Below are positions 47,710-55,699 of a stretch of DNA of 64,000 nt, piece by piece. The notes under the pieces were generated by a model, which saw nothing but the letters and a program-made list of their open reading frames with translations, was not told the origin of the DNA and ran no database searches. How positions within the stretch are numbered: the first letter of the stretch is position 1; every line of letters begins with the position of its first letter. Location: NCBI GenBank assembly GCA_003278445.1, contig QCFD01000002.1, positions 62,001-126,000 on the forward strand, written 5' to 3'. The stretch comes from Prochlorococcus sp. AG-363-B05. Lineage in GTDB: Bacteria; Cyanobacteriota; Cyanobacteriia; PCC-6307; Cyanobiaceae. The translations under genes and the position numbers were made by a program.

Positions 47710-48558
47710 TTAGTTTATTAGAATATTTTGCAATAAATTTAATTTACCTTCTGTTGAGACATCAGTCTCAATTATTGGATTAATATTATGTCTCTTATAA
47801 GTTATTAATAACTTCTTAATAAGATTATTAGCATAGTCAACAGATTCTAAAAACTTATCTGAGCAATATACTCCTTTCCATGGTCGAAATTTGAACCTAG
47901 CTAAAAATTGTTTAGAAGGAATTAAAATACTACCAAACAACTTAATCTTATATGCTCTAGAAAAATCATCTTTTTCAGAAAATGAAATTGTGTTTTTTAT
48001 TGTTTGTATTCTACTTTCAAGAAGCTTATAGTCAGTTCCAAATTGAATCCAAATAGATTTTACAAATCCTGATTGAACCTTTTTCTCTAATTTAATAATT
48101 TCTTCTTCAAATAAAAAGCTGGAGAGATACGGATTAAATGCTACACCAATTGAAAAATCACTATTAGAAAATCTAGTATTATCTTTTAAATAACTTAAAG
48201 TAGAAACAGAGTCTAATGTTGATCTTCTTTGAGAACCTGAAACAAGAAGGACTTCCTTGCAACCAAAGCTTTTTACAGAATTCATAAATAAAACAAAAGA
48301 ATTTATTGTATTAATTCTATTTCTTCTAAATTCATTTAAGATACTAAAATGAGGTATAATATCAAAAATCGGAAACTCTTCTCTTGATATCTTAATTGAA
48401 TTTAATAAGAAATCCTTTTTCAAATTATTTTTACATGGTATATTAATTTTATTAATATTTCTCTTCTGAAAAAAAGAGAGAATTAAGCGAAGCTCCTCGT
48501 ATGATTTAAATGATATTTCCATTCTTATGTTATTTAAATCAAATATAATTTCTTTCAT
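47710..48558 (-). CDS. MetF-like (methylenetetrahydrofolate reductase fold) protein
   Basis: 282 aa. The order of elements fits a MetF TIM barrel: RMEISFKSYEELRLILSFF (strand 1 Glu), EVLLVSGSQRRS in place of the LRGDPP loop, IGVAFNPYL, LEKKVQSGFVKSIWIQFGTDYKL, KLFGSILIPSKQFLARFKFRPWKGV. The usual GD motif of the FAD/folate loop is replaced by GSQRR, so substrate or cofactor may differ from true MetF. It sits in the accessory region beside a nucleoside deoxyribosyltransferase gene. Family fold likely; activity uncertain. Confidence 0.6.
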   Translation of the reverse strand: MKEIIFDLNNIRMEISFKSYEELRLILSFFQKRNINKINIPCKNNLKKDFLLNSIKISREEFPIFDIIPHFSILNEFRRNRINTINSFVLFMNSVKSFGCKEVLLVSGSQRRSTLDSVSTLSYLKDNTRFSNSDFSIGVAFNPYLSSFLFEEEIIKLEKKVQSGFVKSIWIQFGTDYKLLESRIQTIKNTISFSEKDDFSRAYKIKLFGSILIPSKQFLARFKFRPWKGVYCSDKFLESVDYANNLIKKLLITYKRHNINPIIETDVSTEGKLNLLQNILIN

Positions 48559-48693
48559 TTTTTGAAATGGAAATATTATTTATAAAAATCAAATCATATC
48601 ATATAAAAGAAACTCTAAAAATAACTTCCATATAAAGAGGAGGTTTAAATCAGAAATTTATTTATTTTAAAAGTAAAGTTTTTTATAAGAGAT

Positions 48694-49158
48694 TTAATTA
48701 TTTAACCATTTATAAATCGCTTTATATTTATTATCTATCTCATCAAGAGAACTATAATAATAATCTTTCCAATTTTCATAAGGAATGCCCTTAAAGATCA
48801 TTAAATTAAGGGGATACTCATCAGAGTCAGAACATTTACGGAAATCATCTCTAAATAAAAATGTAGGTTTACCTAACGCAATAGCCACCCCAAGCTCAAC
48901 CATTACGCCCTCATCTGGGGGAGATCCATTAACTATTGCAAATAGTCCATCAGAATGAATCAAATCTCTAAAGTTGGAACAAGCCACTTTATTAGCCCAG
49001 CCTGGTGTAGAAATATCAACATGACTATTCCGAAAAAAAGGTTCCCAAACATCTACTCCCATTAATTCAAGTTTACTTATAAAATCAGGCAAAAGCTTAA
49101 CTCTCCAATGCTTAGAAAATCCATATGGAGAAGCCAAGTATAGTTTTTTTTTCGACAT
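48694..49158 (-). CDS. Nucleoside 2-deoxyribosyltransferase family protein
   Basis: 154 aa. LYLASPYGFSKHWRVKLLPDFISKLELMGVDVWEPF at the N-terminus, SDGLFAIVNGSPPDEGVMVELGVAIALGKPTFLFRDDF in the core. The catalytic Glu is probably that of VELG, and the Asp of PPDEG binds the ribose. These enzymes exchange bases on deoxynucleosides or hydrolyse modified nucleotides. Complete length. About 135 bp upstream of the MetF-like gene on the same strand. Confidence 0.85.
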   Translation of the reverse strand: MSKKKLYLASPYGFSKHWRVKLLPDFISKLELMGVDVWEPFFRNSHVDISTPGWANKVACSNFRDLIHSDGLFAIVNGSPPDEGVMVELGVAIALGKPTFLFRDDFRKCSDSDEYPLNLMIFKGIPYENWKDYYYSSLDEIDNKYKAIYKWLNN

Positions 49159-49218
49159 AATTTATTATCTCCAGATTAATATTAGTAGTGTTAAATAATT
49201 AATAACATGATAAATGAT

Positions 49219-49497
49219 CTATTTTTTAGAATCATCTTTCATGTTATTAAATTGAAAACTATCTTGATTGTTGTCAGAGAATCGTTCATTGGCATCTTTT
49301 ACCAACAAAATTGATAAATCCTTTACATTAAAAATAAAATTCTTTTGATTTAGATACATTTTATATATTATTTCCTTAATCTCAAAATTAAAAGTTGTAT
49401 TCGAACACAAGAGAATTAATGTCCATCCACTAATTACAGCTGAGAATGTAATAATCAATTTAAAGATTTTATGGAAAATTTTTAGCAATTTATACAA
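49219..49497 (-). CDS. Small single-pass membrane protein
   Basis: 92 aa. One hydrophobic segment near the N-terminus (IFKLIITFSAVISGWTLILLC) preceded by basic residues, then a hydrophilic helical domain ending DNNQDSFQFNNMKDDSKK. Not recognised. It lies upstream of the deoxyribosyltransferase gene on the same strand with a 60-bp gap. Confidence 0.5.
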   Translation of the reverse strand: MYKLLKIFHKIFKLIITFSAVISGWTLILLCSNTTFNFEIKEIIYKMYLNQKNFIFNVKDLSILLVKDANERFSDNNQDSFQFNNMKDDSKK

Positions 49498-49608
49498 TCA
49501 TCAATAGTCAAATCAATAATAACTAGTTTAAAAATGAATGCACATTTTAATTAAATATAAAAACTAATCTCTGAAAATCCATAATGCAATCAAAGATAAA
49601 GCTAGATT

Positions 49609-49878
49609 TCATGCAATTTTAATCTTTTCAATATCTAATTGAACCCAATTTGAAGCAAGCAATTGTTTCCATGTCTTAAGTGAATCTTGTTTTGTAGTTT
49701 TTCTTCGACTTTTAAACTCCATAGGTTTCCCGTTTGGGAGCAAACCCCACATATCGATAGTAAAGTCTGTTCCAATATCCTCATTAGAATTTTTTTTAAA
49801 GTCAAAATGAATGGCCCATTTGCTATGAGGATCTATAAGCCAACCAATAGGGGCATCAAGTTTTTCTATTTTTGCCAT
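49609..49878 (-). CDS. DUF1651 protein
   Basis: 89 aa. WLIDPHSKWAIHFDF, the middle WGLLPNGKPMEFKSRRKTTKQDSLKTWKQLLASNW is the DUF1651 pattern, a family seen mainly in marine picocyanobacteria, often in several copies per genome. Function unknown. No membrane segment. The plus-strand track ORF over it is a shadow. Confidence 0.75.
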   Translation of the reverse strand: MAKIEKLDAPIGWLIDPHSKWAIHFDFKKNSNEDIGTDFTIDMWGLLPNGKPMEFKSRRKTTKQDSLKTWKQLLASNWVQLDIEKIKIA

Positions 49879-50205
49879 CTAAAAACAATGTCTTAATTTT
49901 GTTTTTAAATAAAAAATCACCTTTCGTCAAGGCTAAGAATCTAAAACGAAGGTAAAGAATGGTAATGCTTAAATAAAGAAAAAGGCAAAAACCTATAGAC
50001 AGATCTGAGAAAGACTAAATCTCTTATGTCTTGAAAGGATTTCAAAAATGTCATCATATTATTTTTATTAATAGAAAAAATATAAAAAAAGCACAAATTT
50101 AATTATTTTACTCGGAAGGCAAGAGAAATTATTTAGAAAGGTTGAAAGAGAATTACTCTTTTAGAAGAGTAGATATAATATTTATAAATAAATAAAAAAG
50201 CTAAT
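49879..50205. other. AT-rich gap with 7-bp hairpin
   Basis: 327 bp without a gene. TACTCTT-TTAG-AAGAGTA (50154-50171) is a perfect stem-loop 35 bp before the next ORF and could be part of its leader. ACCTTTCGT...ACGAAGGT near 49919-49955 is a weaker inverted pair. Confidence 0.4.
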
Positions 50206-50397
50206 ATGTCCTATGAAGCTGGTAGCAATGAATGCAGAGGGTTGATAGAGGCAAAAGAAAGCCTAATAAAAGCAATGAATTCTCTTGCAACTATCAAAAA
50301 TCTAGATCATATACAACAAAGATTACGTGAGATCTACAATGAATTAGAAAAACTTCATGACTCCAGGAGAATAAAAGAATCAAATGATCTCAATTGA
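50206..50397 (+). CDS. Small helical protein
   Basis: 63 aa: ECRGLIEAKESLIKAMNSLATIKNLDHIQQRLREIYNELEKLHDSRRIK. Nearly all helix with heptad-like Leu/Ile spacing, so a coiled coil or helical hairpin. It recalls the paralogue A/B proteins in size and in an LREIYNEL segment, but the alignment is weak. Function unknown. Confidence 0.55.
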   Translation: MSYEAGSNECRGLIEAKESLIKAMNSLATIKNLDHIQQRLREIYNELEKLHDSRRIKESNDLN

Positions 50398-50638
50398 GTC
50401 TAAACAAGTCATACTTAAATTAAGATAAGAATAATAATAAAAACACAGATAAAGTACTCTATAGCTATTTTTCAGATCGATTCAAACAACTATTCATTAT
50501 GAAAATATAGTAATTTAAGTTGATTTTATAATAAAGATTATACTCAAAAAATATTTAAGTGAAGAGATAATCGCGTAAATGTTTTTTCATAAATTATATC
50601 TATAGGATCGTTTCCTGTTAGTATGATAAAAAAATTAT

Positions 50639-51049
50639 ATGTCTAAAAAAGATTGCGAAATTTCAAAATTAGAAGATCTTGACAAATTAAGATCTGCGCC
50701 AATATTAAACTCAAAACAAATAGAATTACTAACGAAACAAGTTGAAGATATTATATATAAAACAGATTGGGTAACTATAGGAGTTATGTCTCCCTGCATC
50801 GAAGCAGGAATAGAGGCGGTTAGAAGAATAGAAAAAAGGTTTAATTATATTGAGATGAAATGCATCACATTACCTAGCTTAAATGGTCCGATTTTCTTAA
50901 AGGCGAATCAAAATACAGGTGAAATACATGCAAGGATAGAGTATGGGCTAGGAGAAGGTATATTAATTAGTTGTCATAATGAGGATATTACATTACCAGC
51001 GAGAACGATTGGACCTTTCCCATTGGATTTCTTTAATTATAAGCAATAA
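50639..51049 (+). CDS. DUF1824 family protein
   Basis: 136 aa. TDWVTIGVMSPCIEAGIEAVRRIEKRFNY, GPIFLKANQNTGEIHARIEYGLGEGILISCHNED and the end GPFPLDFF match DUF1824, a cyanobacterial and algal family of unknown function. Soluble, alpha/beta. The ATG follows an AT-rich leader. Confidence 0.82.
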   Translation: MSKKDCEISKLEDLDKLRSAPILNSKQIELLTKQVEDIIYKTDWVTIGVMSPCIEAGIEAVRRIEKRFNYIEMKCITLPSLNGPIFLKANQNTGEIHARIEYGLGEGILISCHNEDITLPARTIGPFPLDFFNYKQ

Positions 51050-51266
51050 TTAATAGCTTATAATTTAAGATTCATATCTAAAATAAATAAGTAGAAAACA
51101 AAAAAAAAGAAAAATAATGCTAATATATAATTAAACTTATATTACAATTAACAAATAAAATAAATTATTTATAAATTACTAAAATGAAATTTAGAAATTC
51201 ATAACTTAATCAAATGGTTTACGCCTTTAAACCAGATATTCGTAATGAATGCACCCTTTAATATAA

Positions 51267-51722
51267 ATGGATAAAGAAAGAGCTAAGTTTTATCAATCAG
51301 GTGATGGATCCTATTTTTATTCAGCCGAAGATGCCTCCAAGTGGGATCTTCTAGATAGAATGGGACAACTAAACCTCCTTCATGTATTAAAAAAAGAGTG
51401 GGCGCCAGAAGAATCCAGTCAAAGTAAATTAAGAAAAGCCCTTCAACAAATAAATATTGATGAGTTTGAAGATTTCATGGCAGATATATTGGGCATATGT
51501 GAATCATTCGAGGAAATGGTATATGAATTTGAGGGCAATATAAATTTAAGCCCAGAATACTTAGAAAGGGTATACCCAGAAGAAAAAGAAAGTCTTGAAA
51601 AGTTGAAACAACAAATCAAAGAACATAAGGAATGGAAAGAAAAGCATCAAGCTTCATATTCTTTCCTTACTAGAAAACTATTAGAGAAAGATGAGAAAGA
51701 TAGCAATGAAAATAGCTTTTAA
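51267..51722 (+). CDS. Hypothetical soluble protein
   Basis: 151 aa, charged and helical. YFYSAEDASKWDLLDRMGQLNLLHVLKKEW near the start, an acidic middle (IDEFEDFMADILGICESFEEMVYEFEG) and a C-terminal coiled-coil-like stretch (ESLEKLKQQIKEHKEWKEKHQASY). I do not recognise it. Clear coding character against the AT-rich flanks. Confidence 0.62.
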   Translation: MDKERAKFYQSGDGSYFYSAEDASKWDLLDRMGQLNLLHVLKKEWAPEESSQSKLRKALQQINIDEFEDFMADILGICESFEEMVYEFEGNINLSPEYLERVYPEEKESLEKLKQQIKEHKEWKEKHQASYSFLTRKLLEKDEKDSNENSF

Positions 51723-52353
51723 CTTAATTTTTTCATCATTAATTAAAATAATTAGCATTGATTATTATTTAAAAACTTTCTGAATCAGAACTTATCTATT
51801 TAGTTTTTCAACAGAATTTGCTTGGTAATACTATAAAATTTATCAATAATAATCTATCAAGATTTTATTATTTGATACAAATAGTAAATTAGAAAAAGTA
51901 TTTATAAAATTAATTACTATAAATAGTAAATGTTAACGAACATAAAGTTAAAATCCAGCAACATACTCTAGTTATTTAAAAATAGGTGGAAATAATCATG
52001 AAAAAACATATTAAGTAAAACCCTGCCAATAATATGAATATATAAAATAAATAAACAAAAGGACTTAAAAACATTAATTAGTCAATACAAGGTTTTGAAC
52101 GTCACTAACAACAGTCCAAAGATCTAAAAGTCTGCTCAAATTCGGATTAAAGTGATTTTACCTACACAATTCTTTAAAAAATCCATTATAGTATTAACAA
52201 ATATTTACAAAATGTATCTATGTGTTTCCCTGCCTTAACTGTTAGTGCAGATTTACAATCTCTAAAAAGTTAGGCATAGCAGCTTTTCCTCGTCATTGCA
52301 GTCCTTGATTGGATCCGACAAGGCAACCCGAAACATCTAATTACATAAAACAA
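51723..52353. other. Long AT-rich gap with extended hairpin
   Basis: 631 bp with no supported gene. At 52231-52276 TGCCTtAACTgTTAG pairs with CTAAaaAGTTAGGCA, a 13-bp stem with bulges and a loop of about 16 nt. The bases around it are more GC-rich than the gap. It may be a small RNA or the leader of the next gene. Confidence 0.4.
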
Positions 52354-52530
52354 ATGACTTCTACAAATCCAAAATCAAAAAATCTAATAGATAGAGATGT
52401 GGTAAATGAGATGATAGAGAATGCAATAAGGAGACATAATAGAAGGTCAACAATTATCTCAGCAATACTTGGATGGATACTGATAGGAGGATATTCATTT
52501 GGTCTATTTCATGTAGTACAGAATATTTAG
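52354..52530 (+). CDS. Small single-pass membrane protein
   Basis: The track ORF starts at TTG 52309; ATG at 52354 gives MTSTNPKSKNLIDRDVVNEMIENAIRRHNRRSTIISAILGWILIGGYSFGLFHVV (58 aa). A cytoplasmic helix rich in Arg is followed by one membrane helix. Not recognised. In the + frame before it, DPTRQPETS looks like leader sequence and not protein. Confidence 0.5.
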   Translation: MTSTNPKSKNLIDRDVVNEMIENAIRRHNRRSTIISAILGWILIGGYSFGLFHVVQNI

Positions 52531-52576
52531 AAAATTAAGTATTAATTTAAAGTAGTTATATTTAAAAATCTAAAAA

Positions 52577-52617
52577 CAAAAAAAGCTTAGTTGATCGGCA
52601 TTAAAGAATACTAAGCT
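52577..52617 (-). terminator. Intrinsic terminator
   Basis: Stem AGCTTAGT / ACTAAGCT (8 bp, 18-nt loop) followed on the minus strand by TTTTTTT. It lies about 50 bp beyond the end of the minus-strand gene at 52666-52812. The A-tract on one side only favours the minus strand. Confidence 0.65.
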
Positions 52618-52665
52618 ATTCTTATGAATATAAGAAAAATCAATCAATTCTAATTAATTGATTCT

Positions 52666-52812
52666 TCACCATCTATCTTGATATGGAAGTTGATAATCCT
52701 CTTTATTCATAGGGATCCAACTCCAGTCTAAACAAATAGAAAATTGATATCCAATTACATATAGAGCTAATATTGCATTGAATAAATTTATATGAGTGAT
52801 CGGGGGATACAT
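52666..52812 (-). CDS. 48-aa hypothetical peptide
   Basis: Below the track cutoff. MYPPITHINLFNAILALYVIGYQF..., a hydrophobic stretch (about 9-26) followed by a polar tail with WSWIPMNKEDYQLPYQDRW. It has an ATG start and a terminator behind it, which supports transcription. Unknown function. Confidence 0.5.
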   Translation of the reverse strand: MYPPITHINLFNAILALYVIGYQFSICLDWSWIPMNKEDYQLPYQDRW

Positions 52813-52977
52813 AATTTGGTAATATTTTCATAATCATAACTAATTAAAAACTACAACAAAGCTTCCAATAATCAAAGTGACCATGTAATTAGAAAAGAAT
52901 CTCTAACTATAATTAGAAAATCTTTTCCAAACAATTATATTAATATGATTTAGTCTGTTAGAAAATTATTCAGTTAA

Positions 52978-53121
52978 TCAATTTTTAATTAGTGGGACTG
53001 TAGGATGATCAGAAGGGTCATCATTCAATATAGGCGCACATACTTGGCGGCAAGACATTCCTTGCTCATCTTCAATACAAACCTCCAAACATTCAAAATA
53101 TCTATCCTGTGCTGTTTTCAT
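52978..53121 (-). CDS. 47-aa Cys-containing small protein
   Basis: Below the track cutoff: MKTAQDRYFECLEVCIEDEQ..., with four Cys in a C-x3-C and C-x3-C arrangement (ECLEVC, SCRQVC) about 14 residues apart. That twin CX3C pattern is typical of helical hairpins held by disulfides or metal. Acidic overall. It is a credible real gene. Confidence 0.58.
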   Translation of the reverse strand: MKTAQDRYFECLEVCIEDEQGMSCRQVCAPILNDDPSDHPTVPLIKN

Positions 53122-53206
53122 ATTTTCAAAACTAGTAGTACCTAAACATACTATTGAACGATTATATTTCTAGATAAATTAACAAAACTTTTTTAGGTAA
53201 ATGCAC

Positions 53207-53389
53207 TTATCCGCGCTCTTTTAAATGAAATAATATCTCTGAAGATTTTTTATTTGCATCACAAGCTAATACACACTGTGTTAATTCTTTATTTGCAAGA
53301 AGTTCTAGAATCCTAGCCATATCAATAGAAGACAGTTCTCCATCAGAACTCCATTTAAGAGTAGTTTTTCTTTGAATGGGTTTCTTCAT
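53207..53389 (-). CDS. 60-aa hypothetical protein
   Basis: TTLKWSSDGELSSIDMARILELLANKELTQCVLACDANKKSSEILFHLKERG looks like a compact alpha/beta domain. The basic start MKKPIQRK follows a normal AT-rich leader. Not recognised. Same strand as the neighbouring small genes. Confidence 0.5.
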   Translation of the reverse strand: MKKPIQRKTTLKWSSDGELSSIDMARILELLANKELTQCVLACDANKKSSEILFHLKERG

Positions 53390-53427
53390 ATCTCTCCAAT
53401 AAAACTAAGCTACAAATAACATATGCT

Positions 53428-53616
53428 TTAGTAAATTTTTTTAATTTTTATATTATTTTTATTTTCATGAAAAGCATAGGTATTAATTACATAGTCACTG
53501 TTATTGACTTTTGCAAAAATAAACTTTCTAGGTTCATAATTCAAAATATTAAAGAAATTATCCTGATCTGGTTTTATTAGTCTCAAGAAACGATAAACAT
53601 GTAAATTTTTGTACAA
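53428..53616 (-). CDS. Doubtful 62-aa ORF
   Basis: MYKNLHVYRFLRLIKPDQDNFF... with a Lys/Ile/Asn-rich end. Composition is close to that of random AT-rich DNA, though YVINTYAFHENK looks ordered. Kept at low confidence. Confidence 0.3.
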   Translation of the reverse strand: MYKNLHVYRFLRLIKPDQDNFFNILNYEPRKFIFAKVNNSDYVINTYAFHENKNNIKIKKIY

Positions 53617-53688
53617 AAAATTAACTCTAAAAAAAATTTAATAAAAGAAAATTTATTAAAAAGGCTTACAAAGATAAACTAATTAATT

Positions 53689-53805
53689 TTAAAATAAGAT
53701 ATTTGATTCATTAAATGAATTTATTTTATTTTGATCTTTTTGTGGTTTAACTTTGACATCTTTAAGATAAAATTTGGAAAATTGTTGTGTTTTTTGTTCT
53801 TGCAT
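53689..53805 (-). CDS. Doubtful 38-aa ORF
   Basis: MQEQKTQQFSKFYLKDVKVK..., polar and Lys/Gln/Asn-rich, ATG start. It could be a small basic peptide or chance. No family. Confidence 0.3.
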   Translation of the reverse strand: MQEQKTQQFSKFYLKDVKVKPQKDQNKINSFNESNILF

Positions 53806-54173
53806 TGTAAAAGTAAGTTTTAAATCCCTAGAATTTAGTTATGTTTGATTGTAAGATTACATCAATTAATCAAACGAACTTTATAAATATAGCGAAATTA
53901 TTAGTCTAACGTGACTGAAAGCCGAACATCAAGAAAAAATGTTTAATTAATTTCATTGAATTAAGTGTCCTTAAAATTAAATCTACATATTGTAAAAAAT
54001 AGGAAATTTATAAATAAAAAAATCAAATAATTATCTAGAAATTAAATATTTATTTTAAGTATTCACAGCACTTTCTAGATTTATATATTAAAAATAAAAA
54101 AATCAGCAACATACATGAAAAGCCTCTATCAAGTCAGAACCAAGATAAGTTTAACTTATGCTTCTAACGATTT
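53806..54173. other. AT-rich gap
   Basis: 368 bp without a supported gene, hairpin or repeat. It presumably contains promoters for the flanking minus-strand small ORFs. Confidence 0.45.
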
Positions 54174-54308
54174 CTAATTAATAGACCTTGTCCAGCTTTT
54201 TGTGCGTTTTGTTTTTTTTTCTCCTTTTAATATGAAAACCATTAGCAAAGGAGCTATTCCCATCAAGGGAACTACCAGGTTCATCGCGTAATTATGGGTT
54301 TCCTCCAT
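54174..54308 (-). CDS. 44-aa possible membrane peptide
   Basis: MEETHNYAMNLVVPLMGIAPL... has one hydrophobic helix (about 9-27), then a strongly basic tail GEKKTKRTKSW. The frame has better base composition than the surroundings. An inner start (MNLVVPL) is possible. Unknown function. Confidence 0.45.
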   Translation of the reverse strand: MEETHNYAMNLVVPLMGIAPLLMVFILKGEKKTKRTKSWTRSIN

Positions 54309-54460
54309 TTCAGGCTCAAAATATTATTTTTAATTTTAATTCAATTAGATTTCATGTTAATGCGTAAAAATTCTTATTTGCAAGAATTTTCTCCTATTAT
54401 GGAATAAATAAAAGTTCTTGGAAATAAATTAGTCTTACTTTTCTCATTATTATAGATAGA

Positions 54461-54703
54461 ATGGGAAAACAAATACCATACATGAATAATAATTTCATCA
54501 ACCTTCAATACCTTGCTCCTAAAGGTTTTATAGGCTTTTGGATTCTATTTATAGGTCTGATTTTTACAGTAGTTATTTTCAATTTTGTTTTTTTTAGACT
54601 TAATGAAGACAACTATTCATACAAGGATAGAGAAAGAAAATATCTTGAGAAAGAAAAACAGAAAAATAAAATAGCTAGGCTTTATCCAAAAAAAGAAGAT
54701 TAG
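54461..54703 (+). CDS. Small single-pass membrane protein
   Basis: 80 aa. One hydrophobic helix, GFIGFWILFIGLIFTVVIFNFVFF, then a basic, coiled-coil-like tail (YKDRERKYLEKEKQKNKIARLYPKK). Met8 (MNNNFINLQ) is another possible start. Not recognised; thylakoid or plasma membrane location likely. Confidence 0.55.
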   Translation: MGKQIPYMNNNFINLQYLAPKGFIGFWILFIGLIFTVVIFNFVFFRLNEDNYSYKDRERKYLEKEKQKNKIARLYPKKED

Positions 54704-55037
54704 ATTTAAAAATCATTATCTATAATTAAATATTTTAAAATTATCAGCTTAAGTAGCTCAAATAACTTTCATAAAAAATATATGTTTATCCATTAACAAA
54801 TCAATGATTTAAAGGCTATTCATATATTTTTATATATAAAATTATTAGTTTAAACATCTTAATTTCATCAAAATTCTAAAAAGATAGTAATACTTCAAAA
54901 TAAGCTAAAAAAGCCAACCTGAATTCAAATACTATTACAGCTCGTATTTCTTCAGAAGGTTTTCATTTATTGAGCAAATTAAAAGAGATAATAATAAAAC
55001 AAAGAAAAAGGCTTTTAATTAAATCAAGCCTAATGTA
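54704..55037. other. AT-rich gap before repeat protein
   Basis: 334 bp, many stops in all frames, no strong structure seen. It should hold the promoter of the repeat protein. Confidence 0.45.
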
Positions 55038-55397
55038 ATGAAACCTATGGCTTCGAATCGAGCAAACCCTAGTATCAGTCTTAATGAGCAGGCCCCTCTT
55101 TCCGATTCTGGGAAGCAAGTTCCTGCAGCTTTATCAATGATGATGGACTCAATGACAAGCATGGTAGAAAGAGCAAAAATAGATTTAGAGAATGTTGATC
55201 AAAGAGCAAGAGCTGACCTTGAGAACATCGACCAAAGAGCAAGAAAAGATGTTGCCCTCCTCGATCAAAGAGCAAGAGAAGATATTCAAAAAATTGATCA
55301 AAAAGCCAGAAAAGATATAGCTATTCTTGATCAAAGAGCAAGAGCTGATCATGACCTATTGAGAAAGGTAAGAAAAGCTAGAGAATTAACCTCTTGA
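55038..55397 (+). CDS. Hendecad-repeat coiled-coil protein
   Basis: 119 aa. After a low-complexity N-terminus (about 1-45), residues 49-103 are five exact-length 11-residue repeats of the form D-[LVI]-x-x-[VIL]-D-Q-[RK]-A-R-x, and a sixth degenerate unit follows (DHDLLRKVRKA). Eleven-residue periodicity gives an unbroken right-handed coiled coil or an amphipathic helix that can lie on membranes. No signal peptide. Met4 is a possible start. No known family; it sits next to the predicted 6S RNA. Confidence 0.7.
   Translation: MKPMASNRANPSISLNEQAPLSDSGKQVPAALSMMMDSMTSMVERAKIDLENVDQRARADLENIDQRARKDVALLDQRAREDIQKIDQKARKDIAILDQRARADHDLLRKVRKARELTS
55182..55346 (+). repeat. Five 33-bp tandem repeats in coding sequence
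   Basis: Each unit carries GATCAAAGAGCAAGA or a close variant. Units keep strict 33-bp spacing with protein-level conservation greater than DNA identity, which points to duplication followed by selection on the protein. Confidence 0.8.
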
Positions 55398-55497
55398 AAT
55401 AAGATATTCAATAGAGGCTAAAGGAAAAAAATCATAGACCTTAAACAATTTAACTCTTAAAGAAACAAGAACATTGCACCGCAATCAATCAGAAGAT

Positions 55498-55675
55498 AGT
55501 ACCGCTTTGCCGTAAGGCCCAAGAAGCATCGACCTGGAAGAACCAGAAGGGGAATCAAAGTGAGGCTTCGTTTCCAGGACAAAGCTGGTATACGTTGCTT
55601 TCACGACAGTTTCCCCAAATCGAAAGAGAGTCAGATCAGAGCACTTGAGAAGGCCTTTACCAACAAAGCAGTACT
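55498..55675 (-). ncRNA. ssaA: Probable 6S RNA beside purK
   Basis: A GC-rich island of about 178 bp that folds as a long rod. The ends pair as AGTACcGCTTTG (55498-55509) with CAAAGCaGTACT (55664-55675), then GTAAGGCC with GGCCTTTAC, then CAAG with CTTG. Inside are GGGGAA/TTCCCC, GTGA/TCAC and a terminal CCAG/CTGG hairpin, leaving a central bubble with a small hairpin (CTGG-AAGAA-CCAG). This is the size and architecture of 6S RNA, which binds RNA polymerase, and cyanobacterial 6S (ssaA/Yfr7) is known to neighbour purK. The minus strand is preferred: a -10-like TAGATT lies upstream, a hairpin with a T-rich tail lies downstream, and the small bubble hairpin then falls on the 3' side. Strand is less certain than identity. 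Confidence 0.68.
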
Positions 55676-55699
55676 AACATTAATCTAAACAAAATATCA

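Noticed and set aside
55560-55688. GTG-started 42-aa frame with basic, ordered-looking sequence
   Set aside because: Its GC-rich third positions are unlike the neighbouring genes, it lacks an ATG, and the same bases form a long end-to-end paired RNA. The RNA explanation fits better.
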